The notes under the pieces were generated by a model. That model ran no database searches. It was not told the DNA's origin and worked only from the letters and a program-made list of their open reading frames with translations. The position numbers and the translations under genes are program-made. A stretch of 64,000 bases of DNA from Rhodococcus sp. 14-2470-1b (GTDB taxonomy: Bacteria; Actinomycetota; Actinomycetes; Mycobacteriales; Mycobacteriaceae): assembly GCF_002259415.1 (NCBI RefSeq), contig NZ_NPFY01000016.1, positions 62,001 to 126,000 on the forward strand, in the 5' to 3' direction. Shown here piece by piece: positions 1 to 7,670 of the stretch; within the stretch, counting starts at the first letter, position 1; the number at the start of each line of letters is the position of its first letter.

Positions 1-437
1 CGTCCGAGGCGTCCATCGTGCACGGCGACTACCGCATCGACAATGTCATTCTCCAGCGAGAGAATCCAGGTTCCATTGCTGCAGTGGTGGACTGGGAGTT
101 GTCCACCCTCGGTGACCCACTCACCGACATCGCCCTGATGTGTGTGTACCGGCAACCCGTGTTCGACGCGGTACTCGGTACGTCCGCGGCCTGGACCAGT
201 GACCGATACCCGTCCGCGGACGAGCTCGCCCAGATGTACAGCCGAGAAACAGGTTCCGAGCTGCCCGAGTGGAACTTCTATCTGGCCCTCGCGAACTTCA
301 AGCTGGGGGTCATCGGCGAAGGCATCACGCACCGAGCGTTGTCCGGCTCCGACTCCGGACCCGGGGCTTCGTCCGCAGCAGAAGCTACACAGGAATTCAT
401 GGCGTCGGGACTCCGCGCGATCGAGGGGAAGAAATGA
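1..437 (+). CDS. APH/choline-kinase-fold phosphotransferase, C-terminal part (truncated by window edge)
   Basis: The open frame enters from the left edge and ends in a TGA that overlaps the next start. The visible part carries the catalytic-loop signature HGDYRIDN (HGDxxxxN) and, about 25 residues later, the metal-binding DWE of VVDWELSTLGDP. This is the pattern of aminoglycoside-phosphotransferase-fold kinases, close to the ACAD10/11-type phosphotransferases often found beside acyl-CoA dehydrogenases and SDRs in actinobacteria. The substrate is unknown. The N-lobe lies outside the window. The 4-bp ATGA overlap with the SDR at 434 indicates translational coupling. Confidence 0.85.
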   Translation, partial: SEASIVHGDYRIDNVILQRENPGSIAAVVDWELSTLGDPLTDIALMCVYRQPVFDAVLGTSAAWTSDRYPSADELAQMYSRETGSELPEWNFYLALANFKLGVIGEGITHRALSGSDSGPGASSAAEATQEFMASGLRAIEGKK

Positions 438-1165
438 AAACTGCTCTGGTGACGGGTGGCTCGCGCGGAATCGGACTCGGAATCGCCACACGTCTGGCGC
501 GTTCGGGCTACTCGCTCACGATCACGGCGCGCGACGGCGCGGTGCTCGAGAAGGTCGCCGAGGACCTCGTCCAGGCAGGTGCTCCCCGCGTGGTGACCGT
601 GGCCGCCGACCTCGCCGATCGCGAGGCCGCCGACCGAATCGCCGACGCGCACGCCGAGGCGTACGGATCCATGAACGCATTGGTCCTCAATGCAGGCGTC
701 GGGACGGCAGGACGTATCGAGGACTACCCCATGCGCCGCTTCGACAAGACCCTCGACGTCAATCTGAGGTCACCGTTCCATCTACTGCAGAACTCCATCC
801 CACTGATGCGCGTCGCAGTCCAAGCAAACCCGGACAGCGGAGCCAAGGTGATCGCGCTCGCGTCCATGGCGGGCGTGTACTCCGAAGCAGGTCTGGCCGT
901 CTACGGAGCCACCAAGGCCGCCATGCTGTCACTCGTCGAAACCCTGAACGCCGAGGAAAGCGCCAACGGCATCAGCGGAACCTCCATTGCACCCGGATAC
1001 GTGGACACCGACATGAGCGACTGGACCAAGGACAAGATCCCCGGCGACTCCATGATCCGAGTCGACGACATCGTCGAACTCGCAACGAGCGTCCTGTCGC
1101 TCTCTTCCCGCGCAGTCGTACCTCGCCTGGTGGTCACCCGCGCCGGGGCCGGGTTGGGAGCGTAG
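434..1165 (+). CDS. Short-chain dehydrogenase/reductase (SDR)
   Basis: 243-residue classical SDR, presumably an NAD(P)-dependent alcohol/ketone oxidoreductase. Visible signatures are the TGGSRGIG cofactor loop near the N-terminus, an LNAG motif after beta-4, a catalytic Ser in ALASMAG and the YGATK active site (YxxxK). The start ATG at 434 overlaps the stop of the phosphotransferase gene. A longer in-frame ATG at 269 lies entirely inside that gene and is rejected. The substrate cannot be read from sequence; coupling to an ACAD10-type phosphotransferase hints at acyl-CoA or hydroxy-acyl metabolism, which is inference only. Confidence 0.9.
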   Translation: MKTALVTGGSRGIGLGIATRLARSGYSLTITARDGAVLEKVAEDLVQAGAPRVVTVAADLADREAADRIADAHAEAYGSMNALVLNAGVGTAGRIEDYPMRRFDKTLDVNLRSPFHLLQNSIPLMRVAVQANPDSGAKVIALASMAGVYSEAGLAVYGATKAAMLSLVETLNAEESANGISGTSIAPGYVDTDMSDWTKDKIPGDSMIRVDDIVELATSVLSLSSRAVVPRLVVTRAGAGLGA

Positions 1166-1342
1166 CCGAGCCCCGACCGAGCGGGCACCCGATAACAATC
1201 GAATGGATTGGTACGCCCGCTTTCGATTGAAGACTCGCCGGTTTGTCGCTCGGTCTGTGTACGAAGTTGCCCCACAATTGTTTTCGTATGCAAAACTGCC
1301 GGTGGACACGGTCGTCTGGGCCGTCTCGAGCACGGGGGTTTC

Positions 1343-2317
1343 ATGGTTCACGCATGGCGTTTCGTTGTGTTCTGCGCGGTCCTTCTGGTCGGCTGGGTCG
1401 GTATCCCCGCCCTCGCCACTGCGGAACCGTCGGCCCCGAGGATCGACAGCCGAGTCGACGTCAGCACCACCCTCACCCAGCTCGCGGTGTACTCGCCGAG
1501 CATGGATCGGATCATCGACGTCCAGGTGCTGACCCCGGAGACCGAGAGCGGACCTCGTCCGTCGCTGTACATGCTCAGCGGGATCGGTGAGGAGGATCCG
1601 ACCAACAGCATGTGGCTGCGCAAAGGTGGGGCAGCCGAGTTCTTCCGCGACAAGAACGTCAACGTCGTACTCCCACTCGCCGGGCCGGGAAGCTTCTACG
1701 CGGATTGGCAGCGCGACGACCCGAAGCTCGGGCGCTACAAGTGGGAGACTTTCCTGACGCAGGAGCTTCCGCCGCTGATCGATGCCGAGTTCGACGGCAA
1801 CGGGCGCAACGGGATCGCCGGCTTGTCGATGGGTGCGCAGTCGGCGATGATGCTGGCGTCGCGTAATCCGAGTCTCTACTCGGCCGTCGGTGCGTACAGT
1901 GGCTGCTTCGCCTCGGCGGAACTGCTGGGCCAGGGCAGTATGCGCGGGATCGTCACGGCCTTCGGCGGCAACGCGGACAACATGTTCGGTAGTCCGCTCG
2001 ACCCGGCCTGGGCGGCTCACGACGTACTGGTCAACGCCGAAGCGTTGCGCGGCAAATCGATCTACGTCTCCGTCGGAACCGGGCTGCCGGGGCCGCACGA
2101 GAAGTTCGAGACCGCCAAGGACTGGGACGTCGTCGTGGTGGGTGGCCTCATCGAGGTGGGATCGAACTACTGCACCCACAGACTGGACGATCGGTTGCGT
2201 GAGCTCGCCATCCCCGCCACCTTCGATTTCGAGGATGTCGGCACCCACTCGTGGGCGTACTGGGTCGATCAACTGCCCAAGAGCTGGCCTACCCTCGCCG
2301 CCGGCCTCGGGTTGTGA
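1343..2317 (+). CDS. Secreted Ag85/esterase-D-like alpha/beta hydrolase (putative mycolyltransferase-type esterase)
   Basis: 324 residues with a typical signal peptide (hydrophobic stretch at residues 5-25, then ALATAEPSAP), so exported. The fold matches the antigen-85/esterase family: the nucleophile elbow GLSMGAQS supplies the catalytic Ser, and GTHSWAYW near the C-terminus supplies the catalytic His, as in mycolyltransferases. Such enzymes transfer mycolates onto trehalose or arabinogalactan in the cell envelope of Corynebacteriales, supporting a mycolate-containing host. The start at 1343 is chosen because the signal peptide begins there; an upstream in-frame start at 1208 would put about 45 non-hydrophobic residues in front of it. 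Acyl-donor specificity is not determinable. Confidence 0.85.
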   Translation: MVHAWRFVVFCAVLLVGWVGIPALATAEPSAPRIDSRVDVSTTLTQLAVYSPSMDRIIDVQVLTPETESGPRPSLYMLSGIGEEDPTNSMWLRKGGAAEFFRDKNVNVVLPLAGPGSFYADWQRDDPKLGRYKWETFLTQELPPLIDAEFDGNGRNGIAGLSMGAQSAMMLASRNPSLYSAVGAYSGCFASAELLGQGSMRGIVTAFGGNADNMFGSPLDPAWAAHDVLVNAEALRGKSIYVSVGTGLPGPHEKFETAKDWDVVVVGGLIEVGSNYCTHRLDDRLRELAIPATFDFEDVGTHSWAYWVDQLPKSWPTLAAGLGL

Positions 2318-2339
2318 GTTCGAGAACCGAGACCAACGT

Positions 2340-2471
2340 CTCGACGGCGAGGCCGGCGTTGCTCGCGCCGGCCAGCTGCTGGCTCAGATCTTCACGATCA
2401 ACGCCTGGAACCGCATCGGTGTGTCCACCCACCTGGTGCCGGGTGTGACCAATCCGGGTAGCTCCGCCTGA
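2340..2471 (+). pseudogene. Relic of a carboxymuconolactone-decarboxylase/AhpD-family gene (C-terminal fragment)
   Basis: Directly after the esterase stop, the +3 frame reads LLAQIFTINAWNRIGVST followed by HLVPG and a TGA at 2469-2471. This resembles the C-terminal helix of carboxymuconolactone-decarboxylase/AhpD-like proteins, where an INAWNR-type motif is common. No start codon, active-site CxxC region or upstream part of the fold remains; the preceding sequence in this frame is only the shadow of the esterase. I read it as a deletion remnant. The 14 bp before the convergent NUDIX gene stop hold nothing recognisable. Confidence 0.5.
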
Positions 2472-2485
2472 GGGCGGGTGGCGGT

Positions 2486-3175
2486 TCAGCGCAGAATCGG
2501 CGGGTGCAGCGACGAGGCGGGTCCGGGGCGATAGACCTGCGCGTTGCGCCCACGCCGGCCGGTCGAGGCGACGACCCCGTCGACGGGTTCCACGAATCCG
2601 GCCGTGCCCAGGACTTTGCGGCGAAAGTTCGCCCGGTCCAACTCCGTCCCCCACACCGTCTCGTACACCGACTGCAAATCCCTTACGGTGAAGGGGTCGG
2701 AGACGAAGTTCGTGGCCAAAGTGGTGTATTCGAGCTTCGAACGCACGCGTTCGACGGCATCGGCGAGGATCTCGTCGTGGTCGAAAGCGAGAGACCGTGC
2801 ATCCCCGACAGGCAACCATGCGGCAGAAGCGGCGTCCGTTCCCGCCACGGGCTCGGGCAGATCCGGTGCGAACGCGACATAGGCGACCGAGACGACGCGC
2901 ATACGAGGGTCCCGATCGGGCGCACTGTAGGTCCCGAGTTGCTCGACGTAGCCCGGAAAGATGGTCAGGCCTGTCTCCTCGCTCAGTTCACGCGACGCCG
3001 CGGCGGTGGCGGATTCCTCCGGTCGCACGAAACCGCCCGGCAGTGCGAGCTTTCCGGCGAAGGGGTCCTCGCCACGTTCGACGAGAAGGGCGCACAAATC
3101 GGCGTCACGGATCGTCAGAGCAACGAGGTCGACGGTCACGGCAAACCTCGGATACTGGGCGGCGTCGTAATTCAT
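2486..3175 (-). CDS. nrtR: NrtR-family NUDIX-domain transcriptional regulator of NAD metabolism
   Basis: 229 residues. The N-terminal NUDIX domain (about 10-145) has a complete Nudix box matching Gx5Ex7REUxEExGU (from GFVRPEE to REL-SEETGL). The C-terminal winged-helix region (about 155-225) contains TVRDLQSVYETVWG and NFRRKVLGTAGFVEP, the DNA-binding part of NrtR proteins. NrtR regulators repress NAD-salvage genes and release DNA on binding ADP-ribose-type ligands. It is the third gene of the pnuC-nadR-nrtR operon, its ATG overlapping the nadR stop by 4 bp, and the palindrome in front of pnuC is its likely target. Many NrtR proteins lose the Nudix catalytic residues; here they look intact, so residual hydrolase activity is possible. 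Confidence 0.88.
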   Translation of the reverse strand: MNYDAAQYPRFAVTVDLVALTIRDADLCALLVERGEDPFAGKLALPGGFVRPEESATAAASRELSEETGLTIFPGYVEQLGTYSAPDRDPRMRVVSVAYVAFAPDLPEPVAGTDAASAAWLPVGDARSLAFDHDEILADAVERVRSKLEYTTLATNFVSDPFTVRDLQSVYETVWGTELDRANFRRKVLGTAGFVEPVDGVVASTGRRGRNAQVYRPGPASSLHPPILR

Positions 3176-4296
3176 ACCACTCCCAGCGGATCGGTGAAGG
3201 TCATGCGCCTACCCAGCTCCTGTTCTGCAACTCGAACGGCCAGAGCAGTTCTCTCGGTGAGGCTTCCCGTCAGCATGACCCAGGACCGCCCACTACGCGT
3301 GAGCGCGTCGACGAACCATCCTGTCATGTCGGCTCGGATCGACTCACCGTCCCGAATGCCGTCCTGCACGAATGGTACGTCCACGTGATCGGTCAGCAGG
3401 TACAGCGCTCGGCGGCCGTCGACCTCGTTCTCGGCTCGGCGAGATTCCGGGCCGAGGTAGCGGCGCTCCCAGACTGTCGTCGCGAAGGCGTCGGTGTCGC
3501 AGATCAGAATCGGCGAACCAGCGCGGGCGGCGGCGTCTTCCATCGCCTGCTGCGTGCGTGCGATCCGCGCGAAGTCCTCACCCGTCCAGACGATGTCGTC
3601 CATCTCCGCATCCGGGGCGACCTTCTGCGCCGCCGCGAGCTTGTCGATGGTGTCCTGTCGGCCGAACTCGTCCACGAGCCCCGTACGCGCCCACACGCCC
3701 CCGCGTCGTCGAAAGTGCTCTGCCAGAGCGACGCTGATCGTGGTGGTGCCCGTCGATTCCGCGCCGACGACGACGATGCGGGTGGCAAGACCGGCCTGCG
3801 CGGGGGCATCGAGCATGTCCCACGACGATGCCAAGTCGGATCGACAGGCGGTGCCGGATATGGGAACCGCCGATCGAGGCAGGTCGAACGGCACGTGCGT
3901 CGCATCGAACCACTGCGCGAGTTCGTCGCCGTAGGCTTCACTGCTGACGACGGCGTCGACCTCGGTGTCGGTCACGGTGCTCACCGCAGCCCTCATACAG
4001 GCCACCTGCGCAGTCCACACGGCACGGGAGGTGTGGTCGATCGGCGCATCGCACACGATCCCGGTGACGGTCACCCCGGCGTCGCCCGCCTGTGATTCGG
4101 ACACGCTGTGTGATTCGGACACGCTGTGTGATTCGGACATCCAGGCGACTCGGTGTTCCAGGGGGACCGATTCGAACGCCGAGGACATGACCACGACGGT
4201 CACTCGTCGGGCACGGGCTGCGGCGAAGCGAACAAGGGCGTGGTGGCCGGCATGGGGCGGATAGAACTTCCCGATGACCAGCGCGTGGTTCCACAT
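3172..4296 (-). CDS. nadR: NadR-like bifunctional NMN adenylyltransferase / ribosylnicotinamide kinase
   Basis: 374 residues. The N-terminal nucleotidyltransferase domain has GKFYPPHAGHH (residues 9-19, the GxFxPxHxGH signature) and ISGTACRSD (147-155). The C-terminal P-loop kinase domain starts at about 173. Together they convert imported nicotinamide riboside to NMN and then NAD. The P-loop reads GAESTGTT (178-185), so the usual Walker-A lysine is replaced by threonine. An in-frame repeat (SESHSVSESHSVSES, about residues 54-68) interrupts the first domain. The gene lies one base after pnuC and overlaps nrtR by 4 bp, forming a transport-phosphorylation-adenylylation operon. Confidence 0.85.
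   Translation of the reverse strand: MWNHALVIGKFYPPHAGHHALVRFAAARARRVTVVVMSSAFESVPLEHRVAWMSESHSVSESHSVSESQAGDAGVTVTGIVCDAPIDHTSRAVWTAQVACMRAAVSTVTDTEVDAVVSSEAYGDELAQWFDATHVPFDLPRSAVPISGTACRSDLASSWDMLDAPAQAGLATRIVVVGAESTGTTTISVALAEHFRRRGGVWARTGLVDEFGRQDTIDKLAAAQKVAPDAEMDDIVWTGEDFARIARTQQAMEDAAARAGSPILICDTDAFATTVWERRYLGPESRRAENEVDGRRALYLLTDHVDVPFVQDGIRDGESIRADMTGWFVDALTRSGRSWVMLTGSLTERTALAVRVAEQELGRRMTFTDPLGVV
4091..4139. repeat. 18-bp in-frame tandem repeat, about 2.7 copies, inside nadR
   Basis: The unit TGTGATTCGGACACGCTG occurs twice perfectly at 4091-4126 and a third, 13-base partial copy follows to 4139. On the coding (minus) strand it encodes SESHSV repeated. The unit is a multiple of three, so copy-number change would keep the frame. 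Confidence 0.95.
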
Positions 4297-4297
4297 C

Positions 4298-4927
4298 TCA
4301 GGCCTCCACCAGTTCCGCGTCGCGCATCGATGCAGTCCACGCCAGCAGGCCGCCCACGCACAGGGCGATGAAGCCCAGGTAGAGCACGGCCGTCAGGACC
4401 AGATCCTTGTACAGGTACAGCGGCACGTAGATCACGTCGGCGGCGATCCACAGGAACCACGATTCCCGACGCTTGTTGATCTGCCCCCACGTCGCCAGCA
4501 GTGACAGCGTGGTGGTCAGTGTGTCCCAGAACGGCACAACGGATTCCGTTGCCGTGGAGAGCAGCATGGTGATGCCCGCGACGCCTGCGACGCCCGCGAT
4601 GGCCAGCCATGTCCATTCCCGAACCGAGGTCGCGGTGACGATCGTCGTCTTTCGGTGTCCGCCGGACGTCCACGTGATCCAGCCCCAGACGGCAAGCGCG
4701 ATGTAGACGATCTGAAGGGCCGAGTCCGCGTACAACCCGGCACCGACGAACAGGAGAACGAACGCGACGTTGTTCGCGATTCCGATCGGCCAGTTCCACA
4801 CCGACTGTCGCGCGACGAGCAGGACACACAGTGCTCCCGTCGCGAATCCGATGACTTCGACCCAGGATGTCGGGGCGCCGAACGACACGAACGCGATCGA
4901 AGCGAGCCATTCAGTGAACGCGGTCAT
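4298..4927 (-). CDS. pnuC: PnuC nicotinamide riboside/mononucleotide transporter
   Basis: 209-residue integral membrane protein with about seven hydrophobic segments and the PnuC hallmark region NKRRESWFLWIAADVIYVPL near the C-terminal third (aromatic residues lining the substrate channel). PnuC proteins are facilitated-diffusion carriers for nicotinamide riboside driven by intracellular phosphorylation, here supplied by NadR encoded one base downstream. It is the first gene of the operon; the putative NrtR operator ends 10 bp upstream of its ATG. Length is in the normal PnuC range. Confidence 0.92.
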   Translation of the reverse strand: MTAFTEWLASIAFVSFGAPTSWVEVIGFATGALCVLLVARQSVWNWPIGIANNVAFVLLFVGAGLYADSALQIVYIALAVWGWITWTSGGHRKTTIVTATSVREWTWLAIAGVAGVAGITMLLSTATESVVPFWDTLTTTLSLLATWGQINKRRESWFLWIAADVIYVPLYLYKDLVLTAVLYLGFIALCVGGLLAWTASMRDAELVEA

Positions 4928-4936
4928 GTGCTGTTC

Positions 4937-4963
4937 CTTTAGTAGTCGATGTGACTACTAAAG
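4937..4963. promoter_or_regulatory. Putative NrtR operator in front of pnuC
   Basis: Perfect inverted repeat CTTTAGTAGTC - gatgt - GACTACTAAAG (11-bp arms, 5-bp spacer). It is 10 bp upstream of the pnuC start, placed to block the promoter or ribosome loading. NrtR-family boxes in other bacteria are palindromes of similar size, and nrtR lies in this same operon, so autoregulated repression is likely. Assignment to NrtR is inference; the dyad itself is seen directly. Confidence 0.75.
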
Positions 4964-5095
4964 CTAACACGGAGATCGGAAAGGGCAAACCGCACGTGCC
5001 GACGCCGCGGGAGTGGTCGATTCCTCCATAGGCTGAGCGCGCTCCAGCCCATAACGTGTCCCAGGTCACTCTCACCACCGAGAAAGCCGAGACAC

Positions 5096-6451
5096 ATGCC
5101 TGCAGACGCACCGAAACCCGAGATCGAAACGCGGGTGGTCAAGAAGGTCGCCCGACGGATCATTCCGTTCCTGGGTTTGGCCTACTTCGTCAACTACCTC
5201 GACCGAACGAACATCGGGCTCGCGAAACTCACCATGAGCGACGAGCTCGGCCTGACCGAGACGATGTTCGGGTTGGCGTCCGGACTGTTCTTCATCGGTT
5301 ACCTGCTCTTCGAGGTGCCGAGCAACCTGGCGTTGCACAAGTTCGGTGCCAGGCGCTGGATTGCCCGCATCATGCTGACGTGGGGAGTGATCGCCGCGGG
5401 CATGGCCTTCGTGCCCACCGCGGGCTGGCTCTACGGTTTGCGCATTCTGCTGGGTATCGCGGAAGCCGGCTTCTTCCCCGGTGTGCTGCTCTACATGACG
5501 ATGTGGTTCCCGCGTGCGTACCGCGTCCGGCTGATGGGCCTGTTCCTCCTGGCGTTGCCGGTCTCGTCGGCTTTGGGTGCGCCATTGTCCAGCGCGATCA
5601 TCCAGTACTGGGACGGACTGTTCGGGCTGTCGGGTTGGCGTGTGATGTTCCTCGTCGAAGGCCTTCCCGCGGTTCTACTCGCCGTCGTCACCTGGTTCTA
5701 CCTGACCGACCGGCCCTCCCAGGCCACATGGCTCGACGATGACGAAAAGGCATGGCTGACCGCTGAACTGGAGTCCGAGGACTCCGCGAAGGGTGGACAC
5801 GTCAGTGGCTCGGTGACACGAGCGCTTCGCGACGTCCGCGTGTGGATGCTCGGCCTCGTGTACTTCGGCATCACCTATGGGCTGTACTCGCTCAGTTTCT
5901 TCCTGCCCAGCATCGTCGCCGGTTTCAAGCAGACGTTCGATACGGACTTCTCCCTCGTCACAACCGGACTCATCGTCGCCGTTCCGTTCGCCGTCGGTGC
6001 CGTGGCCATGGTGCTGTGGAGCCGGCATTCCGACCGAACCGGTGAACGTACCTGGCACGTCGCGATTCCGACCCTCGTCGGTGCCGTCTCCATCCCGTTC
6101 GCGCTGTACATGGACTCACCGTTCACGACGATGCTTGCGGTGACGGTCAACGCCGTCGGTGTCTTCTGCGCACTGCCGGTGTTCTGGTACCTCCCGAGCA
6201 CGTTCTTGACGGGTGCGGGCGCTGCCGCTGGAATCGCGATCATCAACTCGGTGGGCAACATGTCAGGTTTCGGTGCGCCCTACGTGACGGGGTGGCTGCT
6301 CGACGCCACCGGGAACGCGCGCGCAGGGCTGTGGGTAGTGGGCGCGGTGATGCTGCTGGCCGTCGCGTTGGTCCTGATTCTTCGAGGCCGTGTGGGCGCC
6401 GGGCCGGGACCGGTCGCCCCGCCGCACGAGCAGTCAGTGCGCACAAGGTAA
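5096..6451 (+). CDS. MFS transporter, anion:cation symporter (ACS) type
   Basis: 451 residues with 12 predicted membrane segments. The N-terminal YFVNYLDRTNIGLAKL segment and the LGIAEAGFFPG segment of TM4-5 are typical of the ACS family (phthalate, 4-hydroxyphenylacetate, glucarate and similar organic-anion permeases). Probable role: proton-coupled import of a carboxylate. It is divergent from pnuC and precedes, with a 115-bp gap, the 2-oxoacid dehydrogenase operon, so it may belong functionally to that operon, but the substrate cannot be read. The ATG at 5096 fits; a weak GAGAAAG lies upstream. Confidence 0.85.
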   Translation: MPADAPKPEIETRVVKKVARRIIPFLGLAYFVNYLDRTNIGLAKLTMSDELGLTETMFGLASGLFFIGYLLFEVPSNLALHKFGARRWIARIMLTWGVIAAGMAFVPTAGWLYGLRILLGIAEAGFFPGVLLYMTMWFPRAYRVRLMGLFLLALPVSSALGAPLSSAIIQYWDGLFGLSGWRVMFLVEGLPAVLLAVVTWFYLTDRPSQATWLDDDEKAWLTAELESEDSAKGGHVSGSVTRALRDVRVWMLGLVYFGITYGLYSLSFFLPSIVAGFKQTFDTDFSLVTTGLIVAVPFAVGAVAMVLWSRHSDRTGERTWHVAIPTLVGAVSIPFALYMDSPFTTMLAVTVNAVGVFCALPVFWYLPSTFLTGAGAAAGIAIINSVGNMSGFGAPYVTGWLLDATGNARAGLWVVGAVMLLAVALVLILRGRVGAGPGPVAPPHEQSVRTR

Positions 6452-6566
6452 GCACGTTTTCGTTACCCAGAATCATGCAGAGTGCTCAACTTCTAAGTGA
6501 TGTATTGATCCTTCTGATGATTCTTGGTTGTGTTCCAGGTAACAGTGCAACTGTATGGAGGCCGAG

Positions 6567-7670
6567 ATGGACACCGCAATTTCACGGGCGAGCAATGACG
6601 ACCTCATCCAACTCGTCACACCCGAAGGCACGCGAACCGCGCCTTCCGAATTTTCCGGCCTCGTGGAGGACATCACGACGGAGAAGCTTTGTGATCTCTA
6701 CGAGGACCTCGTTGTCGTGCGGCGTATCGACGCAGAAGCCACCGCACTCCAGCGTCAGGGAGAACTCGGCCTCTGGGCTCCCCTCCTCGGACAGGAAGCC
6801 GCTCAAGTGGGATCCGCACGTGCTCTGCACGCCGACGATTTCGTCTTCGGCAGCTACCGCGAACACGGCGTTGCGTACTGCCGCGGCGTCGACCCGACGG
6901 AAATGCTGCGGTTCTGGCGCGGCTCCACACAATCCGGCTGGAACCCGTACGAGTACAACATGACGACGCCGGCCATCATCGTCGGATCCCAGGCATTGCA
7001 TGCCACGGGATACGGCCTGGGAATGAAGTTCGACGGAGCCGAGGGGGCCGTCATCACCTACTTCGGCGACGGCGCCACGAGCCAAGGCGACATCTCCGAA
7101 GCATTCGGATTCGCGGCAAGTTTCAACGCCCCTGTCGTGTTCTTCTGCCAGAACAACCAGTGGGCAATTTCGGAGCCGGTGACTCTGCAAACACACATCA
7201 CGATCGCCGAACGTGGCCGCGGCTTCGGCGTTCCCGCACTGCGTGTCGACGGCAACGACGTGCTGGCCGTTCTCGCAGCCACCCGGATGGCTCTGACTCG
7301 CGCACGCGAAGGCAGCGGACCCATGCTGATCGAGGCCGTCACCTATCGAATGGGACCGCACACCACCTCCGACGATCCCACCCGCTACCGGTCGGCGGCA
7401 GTCGACGACGAGTGGAAGAAGAAGGACCCCATCGACCGCATCGAGCGACTGCTCGACGCCGAAGGAGCGATGGACGACGCACTCCGCGCACGCGTCGAGG
7501 ATCGGGCCGAGTGGACCGCAGCGGAACTCCGCCGCGGATGCCTCGGCACTGTGGAGCCGAAGGCGATGTCGGTGTTCGACAACGTCTACGCCGACCCGCA
7601 TCCGCTGATCGCCGAGGAGCGAGACGCCTACGCCACCTATCTCGCCGGATTCGAAGGAGCTCAGTCATGA
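6567..7670 (+). CDS. 2-oxoacid dehydrogenase E1 component, alpha subunit (PDH/BCKDH type)
   Basis: 367 residues. It holds the thiamine-diphosphate motif GDGATSQGD...CQNNQWA (GDG-x-NN) and the phosphorylation-loop-like region RMGPHTTSDDPTRYR typical of alpha2-beta2 E1 enzymes. It decarboxylates a 2-oxoacid and, with E1-beta, transfers the acyl group to E2 lipoate. GGAG at 6557-6560 sits 6 nt before ATG 6567; the in-frame ATG at 6555 has no Shine-Dalgarno and is rejected. First of a four-gene operon with ATGA overlaps. Whether the substrate is pyruvate, a branched-chain oxoacid or an acetoin-type compound is not resolved. Confidence 0.88.
   Translation: MDTAISRASNDDLIQLVTPEGTRTAPSEFSGLVEDITTEKLCDLYEDLVVVRRIDAEATALQRQGELGLWAPLLGQEAAQVGSARALHADDFVFGSYREHGVAYCRGVDPTEMLRFWRGSTQSGWNPYEYNMTTPAIIVGSQALHATGYGLGMKFDGAEGAVITYFGDGATSQGDISEAFGFAASFNAPVVFFCQNNQWAISEPVTLQTHITIAERGRGFGVPALRVDGNDVLAVLAATRMALTRAREGSGPMLIEAVTYRMGPHTTSDDPTRYRSAAVDDEWKKKDPIDRIERLLDAEGAMDDALRARVEDRAEWTAAELRRGCLGTVEPKAMSVFDNVYADPHPLIAEERDAYATYLAGFEGAQS

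Noticed and set aside
4091-4139. Short CRISPR-like repeat array
   Set aside because: Units are head-to-tail without spacers, inside a coding frame, and no cas genes are present.
6555-6566. Upstream ATG as start of the E1-alpha gene
   Set aside because: No Shine-Dalgarno before it; the GGAG between the two ATGs fits the second one at 6567.
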